Below are positions 30,940-42,177 of a stretch of DNA of 64,000 bases, in pieces. The notes under the pieces were generated by a model. It did no database searches and was not told the origin of the DNA. It worked only from the letters and a program-made list of their open reading frames with translations. The stretch's first letter is position 1, and every line of letters begins with the position of its first letter. The stretch comes from Beijerinckiaceae bacterium (lineage in GTDB: Bacteria > Pseudomonadota > Alphaproteobacteria > Rhizobiales > Beijerinckiaceae): assembly GCA_009773635.1 (NCBI GenBank), contig WSYC01000006.1, positions 274,720 through 338,719 of the forward strand. Reading direction: 5' to 3'. The translations under genes and the position numbers were made by a program.

Positions 30940-32183
30940 CCGCCGTCGGCACGGACAGCGGTGGTCGACCGCCGCTCCTGCCGGTCGCCGAAGCCCTCGC
31001 GCGCATCCTCGCCGCCGGGCGCACCCACCCCCGGACCATCAAGCGCGTTCCCGTCGCCGAGGCCAATGGCCGCGTACTGGCGGCGGATCTTGCCGCGCTG
31101 CGTACTCAGCCGCCGTCAGATGTCTCGTCGATGGACGGCTTCGCCCTGCGCTCGGCGGATGCCGCGCAACCGGGCGCACGTCTCGCCATCATCGGCGAAA
31201 GCGCGGCCGGCCATCCGTTTTCCGGCACGGTTGGCGCTGGCGAAGCGATCCGCATCTACACCGGCGCGGTGCTGCCCGAGGGTGCCGATACGGTTTTGCT
31301 TCAGGAGCGCGCGACAGTTTCTGGCGACTGGCTGATCCCCGAGATCGCGTTGGCCGCTGGAACGCACATCCGCCGCGCCGGGCGCGATTTTACCGAAGGC
31401 GCGGTAGCGCTTCGCGCTAGCACCCGCCTCACACCGGGCGCGATCGCGCTCGCCGGCGCGCTCAACCACGCGAAAGTGCCGGTCTTTGCCCGCCCGCGCC
31501 TCGCCATTCTCGCGACGGGGGATGAACTCGTCGCCGCCGGGGCGCATGATGCGAAAACCGGCATCGTCGCCACCAACGCCTATGCGATCGCCGCCATGGC
31601 GCGCGCGGCAGGTGCCGAAATCCTCGATCTCGGCATCGCGCAGGACACCGAGGCGAGCCTTGAGGCCGCCTTCGATGCAGCGGCGGGCTGGCCGGCGGAT
31701 TGCCTCGTCACGATCGGCGGGGCGTCGGTCGGCAAGCACGATCTCGTGCGCCCGGTCGCGGCCAAGCGCGGCGCAACGCTCGATTTCTACAAGATCGCGA
31801 TGCGGCCGGGAAAGCCGCTTAACTTCGGCACTCTGGGGCCGACGTTGCTGGTGGGACTGCCCGGCAATCCGGTTTCGGCGCTGGTCTGTGCCCGCCTTTT
31901 CCTGATGCCGCTGATCGGGGCGCTGCAAGGCGATGCCCGCGCCGGGCAGGATGACGCCGAACCCGCCATGCTCGGTGCGGCCCTCGCAGCCAATGACGAA
32001 CGGCAGGATCACCTCCGGGCAACGCTCTCCCGCACGCCGGATGGCCGTCTGATCGCGACGGCTTTTCCGGATCAGGATTCCTCCCTGCTCTCGGTCTATG
32101 CAGTGGCGGAGGCGCTGATCCTGCGCGAGCCGCACGCGTCGGCGGCAAGCGCCGGCGAAGCCTGCCGTATCTTGCGATTGTAG
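30936..32183 (+). CDS. moeA: Molybdopterin molybdenumtransferase MoeA
   Basis: 415 residues from a GTG at 30936 that overlaps the moaC stop (GTGA); an earlier in-frame ATG at 30900 lies inside moaC. Motifs: [40 protein letters not shown] and [13 protein letters not shown]. It inserts molybdate (or tungstate) into adenylated molybdopterin. Confidence 0.95.
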   Translation: MTAVGTDSGGRPPLLPVAEALARILAAGRTHPRTIKRVPVAEANGRVLAADLAALRTQPPSDVSSMDGFALRSADAAQPGARLAIIGESAAGHPFSGTVGAGEAIRIYTGAVLPEGADTVLLQERATVSGDWLIPEIALAAGTHIRRAGRDFTEGAVALRASTRLTPGAIALAGALNHAKVPVFARPRLAILATGDELVAAGAHDAKTGIVATNAYAIAAMARAAGAEILDLGIAQDTEASLEAAFDAAAGWPADCLVTIGGASVGKHDLVRPVAAKRGATLDFYKIAMRPGKPLNFGTLGPTLLVGLPGNPVSALVCARLFLMPLIGALQGDARAGQDDAEPAMLGAALAANDERQDHLRATLSRTPDGRLIATAFPDQDSSLLSVYAVAEALILREPHASAASAGEACRILRL

Positions 32184-32225
32184 GTCAAACTGAAATGCCG
32201 GGCTGAAGGGGCTAAAAATCCTGAC

Positions 32226-32251
32226 GAACACTTGCGGAACATGCTGGGAAC
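32226..32251. promoter_or_regulatory. Triple LexA operator (GAAC-N7-GAAC-N7-GAAC)
   Basis: GAAC occurs at 32226, 32237 and 32248 with exactly 7 nt between copies, giving two overlapping copies of the alphaproteobacterial SOS box GAAC-N7-GAAC. It lies 55 bp before the lexA ATG and after the moeA stop, which fits autoregulation of lexA. Confidence 0.9.
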
Positions 32252-32306
32252 ATGGTAACGATGTTCCGGTTTTGTTTTTTGTCGATTCTTTTGGAGGTCA
32301 AGCGCA

Positions 32307-33011
32307 ATGCTCACCAAAAAGCAGATCGAGTTGCTGCGCTTCATCCATGAGCGCCTGACCGAGAATGGCGTTCCGCCCTCCTTCGACGAGATGAAGGAGG
32401 CGCTGGATCTCAAATCGAAATCCGGCATTCACCGGCTCATTCTGGCGCTGGAGGAGCGCGGCTTCATCCGCCGCCTGCCCAACCGTGCCCGTGCGCTGGA
32501 GGTGATCCGCCTGCCGGATGCTTCCGTGCCGCGCGCGGGGCGGCAGCGCTTTTCACCCAGTGTGATCGAGGGGGATCTCGGCAAGGTGCGCGCGCCCGCT
32601 GCCGCGCCGCCGGATCACGAGCCCTCGCGGGCGATTTCCATTCCGGTGATGGGGCGGATCGCGGCCGGCACGCCGATTTCCGCGATCCAGAGTCGCAGCC
32701 ACACCGTGGATGTCTCGCCCGAATTCCTCAGTCACGGCGAGCATTTCGCGCTTGAGGTGCGTGGCGATTCGATGATCGAGGCCGGTATTTTCGACGGCGA
32801 TCTTGTCGTCATCCGCAAGCAGGAAACGGCGGATAGCGGCGATATCGTCGTGGCGCTGATCGATGATGAGGAGGCAACCCTCAAGCGCCTGCGCCGTAAA
32901 GGCGCCTCGGTCGCGCTGGAGGCGGCGAACCCGAGCTATGAAACGCGGATTTTCGGGCCGGACCGGGTGCGGGTTCAGGGCAAGCTTGTCAGCCTCGTCC
33001 GCCGCTACTGA
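32307..33011 (+). CDS. lexA: LexA repressor
   Basis: 234 residues. N-terminal winged helix ([16 protein letters not shown]...[19 protein letters not shown]), the self-cleavage Ala-Gly in GRIAAGTPI, catalytic Ser in [11 protein letters not shown] and Lys in EEATLKRL. Represses the SOS regulon until RecA-stimulated self-cleavage. An AGGAGG-like ribosome binding site (TTGGAGGTC) precedes the ATG. The last 7 bp overlap the 3' end of comEC on the other strand. Confidence 0.97.
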   Translation: MLTKKQIELLRFIHERLTENGVPPSFDEMKEALDLKSKSGIHRLILALEERGFIRRLPNRARALEVIRLPDASVPRAGRQRFSPSVIEGDLGKVRAPAAAPPDHEPSRAISIPVMGRIAAGTPISAIQSRSHTVDVSPEFLSHGEHFALEVRGDSMIEAGIFDGDLVVIRKQETADSGDIVVALIDDEEATLKRLRRKGASVALEAANPSYETRIFGPDRVRVQGKLVSLVRRY

Positions 33012-35326
33012 TCGAGCAAGCGGGAGTCCGGCACGAGTGCCGGATCGTCATCCGGAGTCTCGGCGATGCGGATGACGGGCATAGGTCCCGCCGGCCTCGC
33101 ACGCAATGCCGGGGTTGGCGGTGTCGTGGCGGGGACCATTTGCGGCGTTGACGGTTTGGTTTTGCGACGCCACGGGCGGTCGCTTGCCGGATCAAGTGTC
33201 GTTTCGAGCTGCCATTCGTCCGGGGTGCGCGTGATGAGTTTTGTCGCGCCGAACTGGTCGAAATGCGCGCGTGCGAGGAGCCGCTTGCCGTCGCAAGCCG
33301 CAATGCCGGCCAGCGGCGTGATAATGATATCCGCCTGACGGCAATCCTCGCGGAGGGCATCGAGGCGCGTGACCAGAGCGATCCGCCGGCCGTCTTCGGT
33401 TCGGGTGATGCAGCCGCCCTTGTCGCAGGTTACCCCTTCGGTGAGCGTGGCATCGTTTGTCCGGCGGTTGTCGCCTAGGGCGGGCAACCATTGTGACAGT
33501 GTAAAACGGGACGGGGTTCCGTTCGCCAGCACGCGGTAGCGGCCGCCCTCCCCCTTGATCAGCGCCATCCGCGCGGTCGGATCGATCACGAGGTCCGGCA
33601 GGACAGGCGAGCGCAACAGGATGATCCAGAGGCCGAGCGGCACCAGTGACAGCCATCGCAGCGACGTTCTGAGCCCGACGAAAACAATCAGCGCCACGAC
33701 GAGCAAGGCGAAAGCGCCGCCGTGCATGGTTGGCGCGGTGACACTGGCGTTCTCGATCGCGGCGACCCATTGGGCGACCAGCAGCACACCGCTGACCCCT
33801 TCGCCCATGATGCGCCAGACGATACCATCAAGCCCGAAAGGCACCAGCAGCGTACCGGCCACGGCAGCGGGCATCACGATCAGCGACACCAGCGGAATGC
33901 CCAGCGAGTTCCCGATGATGCCGTAAGGGTTGAGACGATGGAAATGGAACGCTGAAAAAGGAGCCGTTGCCAGCGTCGCGACGATCGTTGTGGCGCCGAT
34001 GCCGAGGAAGGCGAAGGCAAGCTTGCGCAGGAAACCGGCGAGCGGGCCGTGTTGCGGCGCGGGGTTACGCGCGCGCCACGCCTGCCAGACCTGATTGGCG
34101 GCGATCAGGCTGGCAACGGCGGCAAACGACATCTGGAAGCTCGGGCCAAGAATTGATTCCGGCTCGCGCGCCATCACGATCAGCGCCGAAATCGCGAGAT
34201 TGCGCATGGCGAGCGCCGGTCGGTCGACCAGGATGGCGCCGAGCATGACGAGCGTCATGATCAGCGAGCGTTCGGTCGCGACTTCGGAGCCGGAGAAAAT
34301 GCAGTAGATGGTCGCGCCCAGCATGGCGGCTGCGGCGGCGTATTTCTTGATCGGGTGCGAGAGCGCAATGGTAGGGATCGCCGCAAGCAGCGCCCGGATC
34401 GACCAGAACAGGACGCCGGCGGCCAGCACCATGTGCAGCCCGGAGATCGACACGACATGGTAGAGCCCGGCCCCGCGCAGATCGTCGTTGGTCGGCTCCG
34501 AAATCAATCCGCGCTTGCCGGTGATCAGCGCGGCGGAGAGCGCGCCGGCATCCCCCCCGATCGCCCGGGCGATACGGTCCGTCAGCGCGTTGCGCCAGCG
34601 GTCGATCGCAGCGTTGATGCGCAGACCAAGTGGCGCGACAACGGGCGCTGTTTCGACCTTTGCCGGGCCGATCGTGTAACCGACGCCGCCGGTCGAGCGA
34701 AAGAAGGAATCGCGTCGGAAGTCATAGCCGCCCGGCAGTGCAGCCTCGGAGGGCGGCATCAGCCGCGCGCGGAGCACAACGAAATCACCGGGGTTAGGCC
34801 CCACCCTGCCGGGCGTGCCGATCCTGAGGCGGAACGGCAGGGCGGCTTCGGCGATCCCTTCCATGCTCGTCGGGCGCAGCACCATGCGCTGGCGACGGGG
34901 AAAATTATCGACGGATTCGACAAAGCCCTTCACCTCGCCGAAGTGATCCTTGTCGAGCATCGGGGCGGTGACGCTCGCCGTGCGGAGCGTTCCGGCGGCG
35001 AAGCCGGCGGCCATGAACAGCAGCGTCAGACCAAGGGTGCGTGCCATCCCCTGCGTCAGGATGGCGGCGGGCAGCGCCAGCAGCGCGAGCGCCGGGCCAG
35101 CCCAGATGGACGGCTCCTGTTCGGCGGCAAAATAGGTCAGCACACCGAGCCCGAAAGCGATCGGCAGCCAGAGGAAACCGGTGCGGAAATCCGCTTCCCG
35201 TGCAAGGTTGCCGGTGACCCAGCGCCACACGCCGGTGAGCCACGCGCCAAGCTCCCAGGCCGGCAGGCTCGCCGGCCGGAGGGCGCCTGTGGCTGAGCGC
35301 GCGCGTTGGGGGAAAATGCGCTGCAT
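33005..35326 (-). CDS. comEC: ComEC/Rec2 family competence membrane protein
   Basis: 773 residues: an N-terminal DUF4131-like region with several hydrophobic segments, the ComEC core ([38 protein letters not shown]-like), many membrane helices, and a soluble C-terminal part (about 590-770). I see no intact HxHxDH metallo-beta-lactamase motif in the C-terminal part, which is common in alphaproteobacterial ComEC. Forms the inner-membrane DNA channel in transformation; no other com genes are here. Confidence 0.9.
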   Translation of the reverse strand: MQRIFPQRARSATGALRPASLPAWELGAWLTGVWRWVTGNLAREADFRTGFLWLPIAFGLGVLTYFAAEQEPSIWAGPALALLALPAAILTQGMARTLGLTLLFMAAGFAAGTLRTASVTAPMLDKDHFGEVKGFVESVDNFPRRQRMVLRPTSMEGIAEAALPFRLRIGTPGRVGPNPGDFVVLRARLMPPSEAALPGGYDFRRDSFFRSTGGVGYTIGPAKVETAPVVAPLGLRINAAIDRWRNALTDRIARAIGGDAGALSAALITGKRGLISEPTNDDLRGAGLYHVVSISGLHMVLAAGVLFWSIRALLAAIPTIALSHPIKKYAAAAAMLGATIYCIFSGSEVATERSLIMTLVMLGAILVDRPALAMRNLAISALIVMAREPESILGPSFQMSFAAVASLIAANQVWQAWRARNPAPQHGPLAGFLRKLAFAFLGIGATTIVATLATAPFSAFHFHRLNPYGIIGNSLGIPLVSLIVMPAAVAGTLLVPFGLDGIVWRIMGEGVSGVLLVAQWVAAIENASVTAPTMHGGAFALLVVALIVFVGLRTSLRWLSLVPLGLWIILLRSPVLPDLVIDPTARMALIKGEGGRYRVLANGTPSRFTLSQWLPALGDNRRTNDATLTEGVTCDKGGCITRTEDGRRIALVTRLDALREDCRQADIIITPLAGIAACDGKRLLARAHFDQFGATKLITRTPDEWQLETTLDPASDRPWRRKTKPSTPQMVPATTPPTPALRARPAGPMPVIRIAETPDDDPALVPDSRLLDQ

Positions 35327-35478
35327 AATCCGCTTTCGTTGAGACCGCCGCGCATGCTAGAGCGCGACGCAACTGTCCGCAATGCGGCCCTTTCTCTTCC
35401 CACCTTCATTTGACGGGGCACTCCCGGCCCGAATTGTCGCCCCGTTCCTCTTCCTCGCCCAACTTCCGAGCGTCGCCC

Positions 35479-36882
35479 ATGTCCGATCCTGTCGTTACGC
35501 GTTTTGCCCCCTCGCCCACCGGCTTCCTGCATATCGGGGGCGGACGAACGGCGCTGTTCAACTGGCTGCTGGCGAAGAAGCTTGGCGGCAAGATGCTGCT
35601 CAGAATCGAGGACACGGATCGCGCCCGCTCCACCCCGGAAGCGATCGATGCCATTCTCGACGGGCTGAAGTGGCTCGGGCTCGAATGGGATGGCGAGGTG
35701 ACTTACCAGTTCGCCCGCGCGGCCCGCCATCGCGAGGTCGCGGAGGCGATGCTGGCAAAGGGCAATGCCTACCATTGCTACGCGACGTCCGAAGAGCTTG
35801 AGGCGATGCGCGAGAAGGCCAAGGCCGAGGGCAAGCCGATGCGCTATGACGGGCGCTGGCGGGATCGTTCCGACGTCGACAGGCAGGCTGCCGCCGCAGC
35901 CGGGCTGAAGCCGGTCATCCGCCTCAAGGCCCCGCTCACCGGCGAGACGAGCGTCGATGATCTCGTGCAGGGCCGCGTCACCTGGCAGAACGACAATCTC
36001 GACGATCTCGTGCTGCTGCGCTCGGACGGTAACCCGACCTACATGCTCGCCGTGGTGGTTGACGACCACGATATGGCGGTGACGCATGTGATCCGCGGCG
36101 ACGATCACCTCACCAATGCCGCCCGGCAGACGCAGATCTATCAGGCGATGGGCTGGAAGGTGCCGTTCATGGCGCATATCCCGCTCATTCACGGGGCGGA
36201 TGGTGCAAAACTTTCGAAGCGGCACGGGGCGCTCGGCGTCGACGCCTATCGCGCGCTCGGCTATCTGCCGGTGGCGCTCAGGAACTACCTCGTCCGCCTC
36301 GGCTGGAGTTTCGGCGATCAGGAAATCTTCTCGACCGAGGAGATGATCGCGGCGTTTGATCTGAAGAATGTCGGGCGTTCGCCGGCGCGCTTCGATTTCG
36401 CCAAGCTCGAAAGCATCAACGGCCACTACATGCGCCAGACCGGCGACGCCGAACTTCTTGCAGCGACCGAAACCATGCTGCCGCATGTCGAGGGTGGCCC
36501 GGAACTGCTCGCGAGCCTGACGCCGGCGCGCCGGGCGCAGTGGCTGGCCGCGATGCCGGGCCTGAAGGAGCGGGCGAAAACCCTGCTGGAGCTGGTTGAT
36601 GGCTCGCGCTTCCTTTTCGCGCAACGGCCGCTGGCGATGGACGAGAAGGCGGGCGAGATTCTCGCCAAGGGCGGCCGCGAGGTGCTCAAAGCCCTGTTGC
36701 CGCGGCTCGAAGCCGTGACGGACTGGAACGCCGCTGCGCTCGAAGCCGCCGTGCGCGCCGAAGCCGAGACGACCGGCCTCAAGCTCGGGGCGCTGGCCCA
36801 GCCGTTGCGCGCCGCGCTGACCGGGCGGGCCACCTCGCCGGGGATCTTTGAAAGTCTTGGCCGGCTGCGCGATCAGGTCTGA
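35479..36882 (+). CDS. gltX: Glutamate-tRNA ligase
   Basis: 467 residues from the ATG at 35479. Class I motifs: [20 protein letters not shown] (HIGH equivalent) and [12 protein letters not shown] (KMSKS equivalent). Divergent from comEC across 152 bp. Alphaproteobacteria often have two GltX copies; specificity for tRNA-Glu versus tRNA-Gln is not readable here. Confidence 0.96.
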   Translation: MSDPVVTRFAPSPTGFLHIGGGRTALFNWLLAKKLGGKMLLRIEDTDRARSTPEAIDAILDGLKWLGLEWDGEVTYQFARAARHREVAEAMLAKGNAYHCYATSEELEAMREKAKAEGKPMRYDGRWRDRSDVDRQAAAAAGLKPVIRLKAPLTGETSVDDLVQGRVTWQNDNLDDLVLLRSDGNPTYMLAVVVDDHDMAVTHVIRGDDHLTNAARQTQIYQAMGWKVPFMAHIPLIHGADGAKLSKRHGALGVDAYRALGYLPVALRNYLVRLGWSFGDQEIFSTEEMIAAFDLKNVGRSPARFDFAKLESINGHYMRQTGDAELLAATETMLPHVEGGPELLASLTPARRAQWLAAMPGLKERAKTLLELVDGSRFLFAQRPLAMDEKAGEILAKGGREVLKALLPRLEAVTDWNAAALEAAVRAEAETTGLKLGALAQPLRAALTGRATSPGIFESLGRLRDQV

Positions 36883-36887
36883 TGCGC

Positions 36888-36910
36888 GTGGATTTCTTGA
36901 GAAAATCCAC
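36888..36910 (+). terminator. Hairpin after gltX, possible terminator
   Basis: GTGGATTT and AAATCCAC form a perfect 8-bp stem 6 bp after the gltX stop. No T run follows, so its role as a terminator is uncertain. The remaining 207 bp to gltA hold no gene that I can see; the gltA promoter is probably there. Confidence 0.35.
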
Positions 36911-37117
36911 AACCCTTGCGTGTCACTAGATCGAAAGTGTGAGAGGCTTGATTCGATAGTTTATGCCTCGCAAGGGGTTGCCGAGCTTGAACCTGAACAG
37001 ATGTTAAGTTAGGGGTTCTGTCGACCAAATGCGGCAGTGCAACAATCTCGTTGCCGGATCGCTGCGGCGCTCCCCTTCCGGGCACGCCGCGCCATGAATT
37101 GAAGAGAGGAGTTTGCC

Positions 37118-38410
37118 ATGACCGCGCACACGACTTCCCTGAAGGTTGGCGACCAGGTCGTCGATCTTCCGGTCAAAGAAGGCACTATCGGCCCGGCGGT
37201 TGTCGATATCGGCAAGCTCTATGCCCAGACCGGCATGTTCACCTACGATCCCGGTTTCACCTCGACCGCAGCGTGCGAATCCAAGATCACCTACATCGAC
37301 GGTGACGAGGGTGTGCTCCTCTATCGCGGCTACCCGATCGAGCAGCTCGCCGAGCACGGCGACTTCCTCGAAAGCTGCTACCTGCTGCTTTACGGGGAAC
37401 TCCCCACCCCGACCCAGAAGCATGATTTCGATTATCGCGTCACGCGCCACACCATGGTGCATGAGCAGATGATGCGCTTCTTCCAGGGCTTCCGCCGCGA
37501 TGCGCACCCGATGGCGGTGATGGTGGCTTCGGTTGGCGCGATGTCGGCCTTCTACCATGACAGCACCGATATCTCGGACCCGTACCAGCGTATGGTCGCC
37601 TCGATGCGGATGATCGCCAAGATGCCGACGCTGGCGGCGATGGCGTATAAATATTCGATCGGCCAGCCGTTCGTCTATCCGAAGAACGATCTCGATTACA
37701 CCTCGAACTTCCTGCGCATGTGCTTCGCCGTGCCGTGCGAGGAGTACAAGGTCAACCCGGTGCTGAGCCGCGCGCTCGACCGCATCTTCATCCTCCACGC
37801 CGATCACGAGCAGAACGCCTCGACCTCGACCGTCCGTCTCGCGGGTTCGTCGGGCGCGAACCCCTTCGCCTGTATCGCGGCGGGTATCGCCTGCCTCTGG
37901 GGCCCGGCGCATGGCGGCGCCAATGAGGCTGCGCTGCAGATGCTGCAGGAGATCGGCTCGGTCGACAATATTCCGAAGTACGTCGCCAAGGCCAAGGACA
38001 AGAACGATCCGTTCCGCCTGATGGGCTTCGGTCACCGCGTTTACAAGAACTACGATCCGCGCGCCAAGATCATGCAGAAGACCTGCCATGAGGTGCTCAA
38101 CGAGCTCGGCATCAAGGATGATCCGCTGCTCGATGTCGCGATCGAACTGGAGCGCATCGCGCTTTCGGACCCCTATTTCATCGAGAAGAAGCTCTATCCG
38201 AATATCGATTTTTATTCGGGCATTACGCTGAAAGCGATGGGCTTCCCGAACGACATGTTCACCGTGCTGTTCGCGCTCGCGCGCACCGTCGGCTGGATCG
38301 GCCAGTGGAAGGAAATGATCGAGGACCCCGGCCAGCGCATCGGCCGCCCGCGTCAGCTCTACACGGGCGAGCCCAAGCGCGATTACGTGCCGATGGCGCA
38401 GCGGCGGTAA
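37118..38410 (+). CDS. gltA: Citrate synthase (type II, hexameric-type)
   Basis: 430 residues. Catalytic histidines in [24 protein letters not shown] and in [12 protein letters not shown], and the catalytic Asp region [16 protein letters not shown]. Entry step of the TCA cycle, joining acetyl-CoA from the Pdh complex to oxaloacetate. AGAGGAG ribosome binding site just before the ATG at 37118. Confidence 0.97.
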   Translation: MTAHTTSLKVGDQVVDLPVKEGTIGPAVVDIGKLYAQTGMFTYDPGFTSTAACESKITYIDGDEGVLLYRGYPIEQLAEHGDFLESCYLLLYGELPTPTQKHDFDYRVTRHTMVHEQMMRFFQGFRRDAHPMAVMVASVGAMSAFYHDSTDISDPYQRMVASMRMIAKMPTLAAMAYKYSIGQPFVYPKNDLDYTSNFLRMCFAVPCEEYKVNPVLSRALDRIFILHADHEQNASTSTVRLAGSSGANPFACIAAGIACLWGPAHGGANEAALQMLQEIGSVDNIPKYVAKAKDKNDPFRLMGFGHRVYKNYDPRAKIMQKTCHEVLNELGIKDDPLLDVAIELERIALSDPYFIEKKLYPNIDFYSGITLKAMGFPNDMFTVLFALARTVGWIGQWKEMIEDPGQRIGRPRQLYTGEPKRDYVPMAQRR

Positions 38411-38417
38411 GGTATCC

Positions 38418-38446
38418 CCGGCATTCGGGGCTTCGCCGAATGCCGG
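38418..38446 (+). other. 11-bp stem hairpin immediately after gltA
   Basis: CCGGCATTCGG and CCGAATGCCGG pair perfectly around a 7-nt loop, 7 bp after the gltA stop. No T run. It may protect the 3' end of the message; the true terminator is about 45 bp further on. Confidence 0.55.
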
Positions 38447-38490
38447 AAGACCCCTCGCATAAGCTCGGGCGCCCGTTCGGGCTTCGGAAG

Positions 38491-38519
38491 AAAAAGGGCA
38501 CTGAGAAGCGCCCTTTTTT
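38491..38519 (+). terminator. Rho-independent terminator of gltA
   Basis: AAAAAGGGC and GCCCTTTTTT form a stem around a 10-nt loop ending in six T residues. Confidence 0.85.
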
Positions 38520-38546
38520 GTTCATTTGAGAGGCCTTCATCCCCAC

Positions 38547-38661
38547 CGTCATGGCCGGGTTCAGCCCGGCCATCCACGACTTTGATTCTGCCGGGTCAAG
38601 TTCAGGTTGTGGATACTGGAAAGTCATGGATGCCCGGGCCAGGCCCGAGCTTGAGGATCAG
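38547..38661. repeat. Palindromic repeat, CGTCATGGCCGGG type, between gltA and glmS
   Basis: Left arm CGTCATGGCCGGG...CCCGGCCATCCACGACTTT is intact; the right arm (AAAGTCATGGATGCCCGGGC...) is diverged compared with the copies at 40621, 54166 and 61195. Lies between convergent genes. Confidence 0.75.
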
Positions 38662-38669
38662 CGCCCCCC

Positions 38670-40496
38670 TCACTCAACCGTCACACTCTTCGCGAGGTTC
38701 CTCGGCTGGTCGACGTCTTTGCCCATCACCACGGCCGTGTGATAGGCGATCAGCTGCACCGGCACAGCATAGACGATGGCGGAGAAATCAGGTGCCATCT
38801 CCGGCATTTCGATTTCGGCGATGGTCTTGATCGCGGCGGCGTCACCCACGCCCTTCGGGCCGACGAGCACGATCTGCCCGCCGCGCGCCGCAACCTCCTG
38901 GATGTTCGAGACGGTTTTTTCGAACCAGTGATCCTGCGGTGCGAGCACGATGACAGGCAGCACCTCGTCGATCAGCGCGATCGGGCCGTGCTTGAGTTCA
39001 CCTGCCGCATAACCTTCCGCGTGGATGTAGCTGATTTCCTTGAGTTTCAATGCGCCTTCCATGGCGAGCGGATAGGAAGTTCCGCGTCCGAGATAGAGCA
39101 CATCCGTTGCTTTCGCGATATCGCGGGCGAGGTCTTCGATCGGGCCTTCATGGCGCAGGGCTTCGGCGATCAGGCCGGGAATGGCGATGAGCTGGTTGAC
39201 GAGATCGGCTTCGCGCGCCGCATCAATGGCACCGCGCGCCCGCGCAGCAGCCACAGCAAGGCTCGCCAGCACTGTGAGCTGGCAGGTGAACGCCTTGGTG
39301 GAGGCAACGCCGATCTCGGGTCCCGCCAGCGTCTGCGCCACGACATCGCTCTCGCGGGCGATGGTCGAGGTCGGCACGTTCACCACCGAGAGGATATGGT
39401 TGCCGCATTCTTTTGCGTAGCGCAGCGTCGCCAGCGTATCCGCCGTCTCGCCGGACTGCGAGATGACGATCATCAATTCGCCCTTGTCCAGCGGCGCCTC
39501 GCGGTAGCGGAACTCCGAGGCGATATCGATCTCGACCGGCAGGCGCGCGATGCGTTCGAACCAGTATTTCGCGATCTGCCCGGCGAGAAACGCCGTGCCG
39601 CAGGCGGAAATCGAGATGCGCTTGAGGTTTTTCCACTCAAACGGCGTCTTGAACGGCAGGGCGACGCGGCCCGCGCTCATATCGACGTAATGCGCGAGCG
39701 TGCGGCCGACGACTTCCGGCTGCTCGTAGATTTCTTTCAGCATGAAGTGGCGATGGTTGCCCTTGTCGACGAGATAGGCGCCGGCCTGGCTTTTCTGCGC
39801 CTTGCGTTTGACCGGCTTGTTGTTCTCGTCGAAATAAGTCGCGCCTTCGCGCGTCAGCACCACCCAGTCGCCCTCTTCGAGATAGCAAACCGTATCGGTG
39901 AACGGCGCGAGCGCGAGCGCATCCGAGCCCAGATACATCTCGCCGTCGCCATAGCCGACCGCGAGTGGCGCGCCGCGGCGGGCGCCAATCAGCAGGTTAT
40001 CCTCGCCGGTGAAGATGAAACCGAGCGCGAACGCGCCATGGAGGCGTGGCAGCGCGGCAGCAACGGCCTCCTGCGGGCTCATGCCTTTGTTCATATAGTG
40101 CGTGACGAGGTGCGGCACGACTTCCGAATCAGTTTGCGTGGCGAAAACCGCACCGCCTGCCGTCAGCTCATCGCGCAATTCGCGGAAATTCTCGATGATG
40201 CCGTTGTGCACTACTGCCATGCGTTCGGTCGCGTGCGGATGGGCGTTGTTCTCGGTCGGGCGGCCGTGCGTGGCCCAGCGCGTATGGCCGATGGCGGCAT
40301 GGCCTGAAAGCGGAGCCTCGCGCAGCTTGGCGTCGAGGTTCTTCAGCTTGCCTTCGGCGCGGACGCGGGCGATCCTGCCGCCCTCGATGGTCGCGACGCC
40401 GGCGGAGTCATAACCGCGGTATTCGAGCCGCTTGAGCGCCTCGACGACCTGAAACGCCACCGGCTCGGTGCCCAGAATTCCGACGATGCCACACAT
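38670..40496 (-). CDS. glmS: Glutamine-fructose-6-phosphate aminotransferase (isomerizing)
   Basis: 608 residues from the ATG at 40496, which gives the required N-terminal nucleophile Cys2 (MCGIVGILG); an upstream ATG at 40559 would bury it. N-terminal Ntn glutaminase with HTRWATHGRPTENNAHPH, then two SIS domains (SACGTAFLAGQIAKYW, SQSGETADTLATLRYA) and the C-terminal PRNLAKSVTVE. Supplies glucosamine 6-phosphate for peptidoglycan and lipopolysaccharide. Lies just downstream of glmU on the same strand, separated by a palindromic repeat. Confidence 0.97.
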   Translation of the reverse strand: MCGIVGILGTEPVAFQVVEALKRLEYRGYDSAGVATIEGGRIARVRAEGKLKNLDAKLREAPLSGHAAIGHTRWATHGRPTENNAHPHATERMAVVHNGIIENFRELRDELTAGGAVFATQTDSEVVPHLVTHYMNKGMSPQEAVAAALPRLHGAFALGFIFTGEDNLLIGARRGAPLAVGYGDGEMYLGSDALALAPFTDTVCYLEEGDWVVLTREGATYFDENNKPVKRKAQKSQAGAYLVDKGNHRHFMLKEIYEQPEVVGRTLAHYVDMSAGRVALPFKTPFEWKNLKRISISACGTAFLAGQIAKYWFERIARLPVEIDIASEFRYREAPLDKGELMIVISQSGETADTLATLRYAKECGNHILSVVNVPTSTIARESDVVAQTLAGPEIGVASTKAFTCQLTVLASLAVAAARARGAIDAAREADLVNQLIAIPGLIAEALRHEGPIEDLARDIAKATDVLYLGRGTSYPLAMEGALKLKEISYIHAEGYAAGELKHGPIALIDEVLPVIVLAPQDHWFEKTVSNIQEVAARGGQIVLVGPKGVGDAAAIKTIAEIEMPEMAPDFSAIVYAVPVQLIAYHTAVVMGKDVDQPRNLAKSVTVE

Positions 40497-40620
40497 GGTT
40501 GTCCCCTTCTGAGGCGAATCTTGTTGCCACATTGAGTGCCAGCGCAGCGCTTTTGGCACAAATCACGTTGAAAAACCGTTTGTGACGGAAGAGGTTGCAG
40601 GAGCCGTGCCGAAACTTGAC

Positions 40621-40712
40621 CGTCATGTTCGGGCTTGGCCCGAACATCCACGACTTGGTGCTCAGTGGAAGTCAGGAAGTCGTGGATGGCCGGGCTGAAC
40701 CCGGCCATGACG
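40621..40712. repeat. 92-bp palindromic repeat, CGTCATG...CATGACG type
   Basis: Begins CGTCATGTTCGGGC and ends GCCCGG-type CCGGCCATGACG, with inner CCACGACTT and AAGTCGTGG arms. Both arms intact. Between glmU and glmS, both minus strand. Confidence 0.85.
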
Positions 40713-40731
40713 CCTCCTGTCACCGGAGTCT

Positions 40732-41963
40732 CTACTCCCGCTTCTTCGCCACATTCTCCGGCCGTGCGCGGAAGGTGTCGGCCCAGCCCGGCTTCTCGAT
40801 CTGCTGGCCGCGGCCAATGGCGAGGGCATTCGCCGGCACATCTTGAGTGATCACCGAGCCGGAGCCGACAAACGCGCCCTCGCCGATCTTCACGGGGGCG
40901 ACGAGCGCGGAATTCGAACCGATGAAGGCGTTCGCGCCGATCTCGGTCCTGAATTTGTTGAAACCGTCGTAGTTGCAGGTGATCGTGCCGGCGCCGATAT
41001 TGGCTTCCGCGCCCACGCTGGCATCGCCGAGGTAGGTCAGGTGGCTGACCTTTGCGCCCTCGCCGAGCATCGCGTTCTTGATCTCGACGAAGTTGCCGAC
41101 CTTGGCCTTCGCACCGAGATCCGCGCCGGGACGCAGCCGGGCGAACGGGCCGACGCTCGCCTTGCGACCGATTTTCGCGCCTTCGAGATGGCTGAAGGCA
41201 TGGATCACCGCGCCCTCCTCAACCGAAACGCCGGCCCCGAACACGACATTCGGCTCGATGCGCGGTCGTTGACGCCCTGCGCCTCTTCCTCGGGTACTTC
41301 GACAATCGTTGTCCCGAGGCCGCGCGCGCGGGCCAGCGCCACGCAATCGGTGAGGTAGAATTCGTTCTGCGCGTTCGCGCTGCCGACCGACCGGAGAAGA
41401 TCGAGCGCCAATGCGCCCTTGATCGCCATCAGCCCGCCGTTGGAAAGGCGGATCGCCCGTTCGGCCTCATTTGCATCCTTGTGCTCGCGGATCGCCTCCA
41501 GCGACGCGCCCCTGGTGATCAACCGCCCGTAGCCGGTGGGATCCTTGGCGGTGAAGCCCATCACGGCAACCGCGGTGTCAGCCACCAGAACTGCCTCGCC
41601 AAGCGCCCGGATGGTTTCGGGGCGCACCAGCGGTGTATCGCCGAACAGGATGACGATGGCATCATAGCCATCCGCGATCACGGCTTCCGCCTGAAGCACG
41701 GCATGGGCGGTACCGCGCCGGTCGCACTGCTCGAATACACGGGCTGATGGCACCAGCCGTGCCACTTCCGCCGCGACATCGGGTCGGTCCGGGCCGATGA
41801 CGACCGCGAGATCGCTGATGCCGGCCTGATGCGCGGAGGTCAGCGCGTGGCCGACAAGACTGAGGCCGGCGACCTCGTGCAGCACTTTCGGCCGCGCGGA
41901 TTTCATGCGCGTGCCCTCGCCCGCCGCGAGGACAATGCCGAGAATGCGCGCTGCCTTGTCCAT
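40732..41963 (-). pseudogene. glmU: Bifunctional GlmU, broken by an internal deletion and frameshift
   Basis: N-acetylglucosamine-1-phosphate uridyltransferase / glucosamine-1-phosphate acetyltransferase. The N-terminal frame (ATG at 41963) is a normal uridyltransferase with LAAGEGTRMKS and GDTPLV, up to GVNDR at residues 230-234, and then leaves frame, ending at 41205. The C-terminal frame reads RIEPNVVFG from 41262 and continues as a normal left-handed beta-helix acetyltransferase to a stop at 40732. About 45 residues usually present between GVNDR and IEPNVVFG (the linker helix and first helix coils) are absent, and the two parts are in different frames. Both domain halves look undecayed, so the lesion may be recent or a sequencing/assembly error. 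Confidence 0.88.
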
Positions 41964-42177
41964 GCACCTATCCCTTTGAAACCAGCTATGTTCATGCGGA
42001 TTTAGCCGGATTCTGCATCGAATGCGAGACATGCTCGCCAAGGCCGGCCAGAATCCCCGGACTTGGTGAAAAATTCCCGTCGGCTGCGCGCCCTGCGGCC
42101 GATTGCCCTTGTATCGCCTGAGTTGAATGCGTAATTTCTAATGAGGTTCACGCGTCGGGCCTGTCGGGGAGATAAGC

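Noticed and set aside
40732-41346. An independent acetyltransferase gene starting at 41346.
   Set aside because: The first 28 codons are out-of-frame uridyltransferase sequence; the true homology starts at RIEPNVVFG, so this is the broken C-terminal half of glmU.
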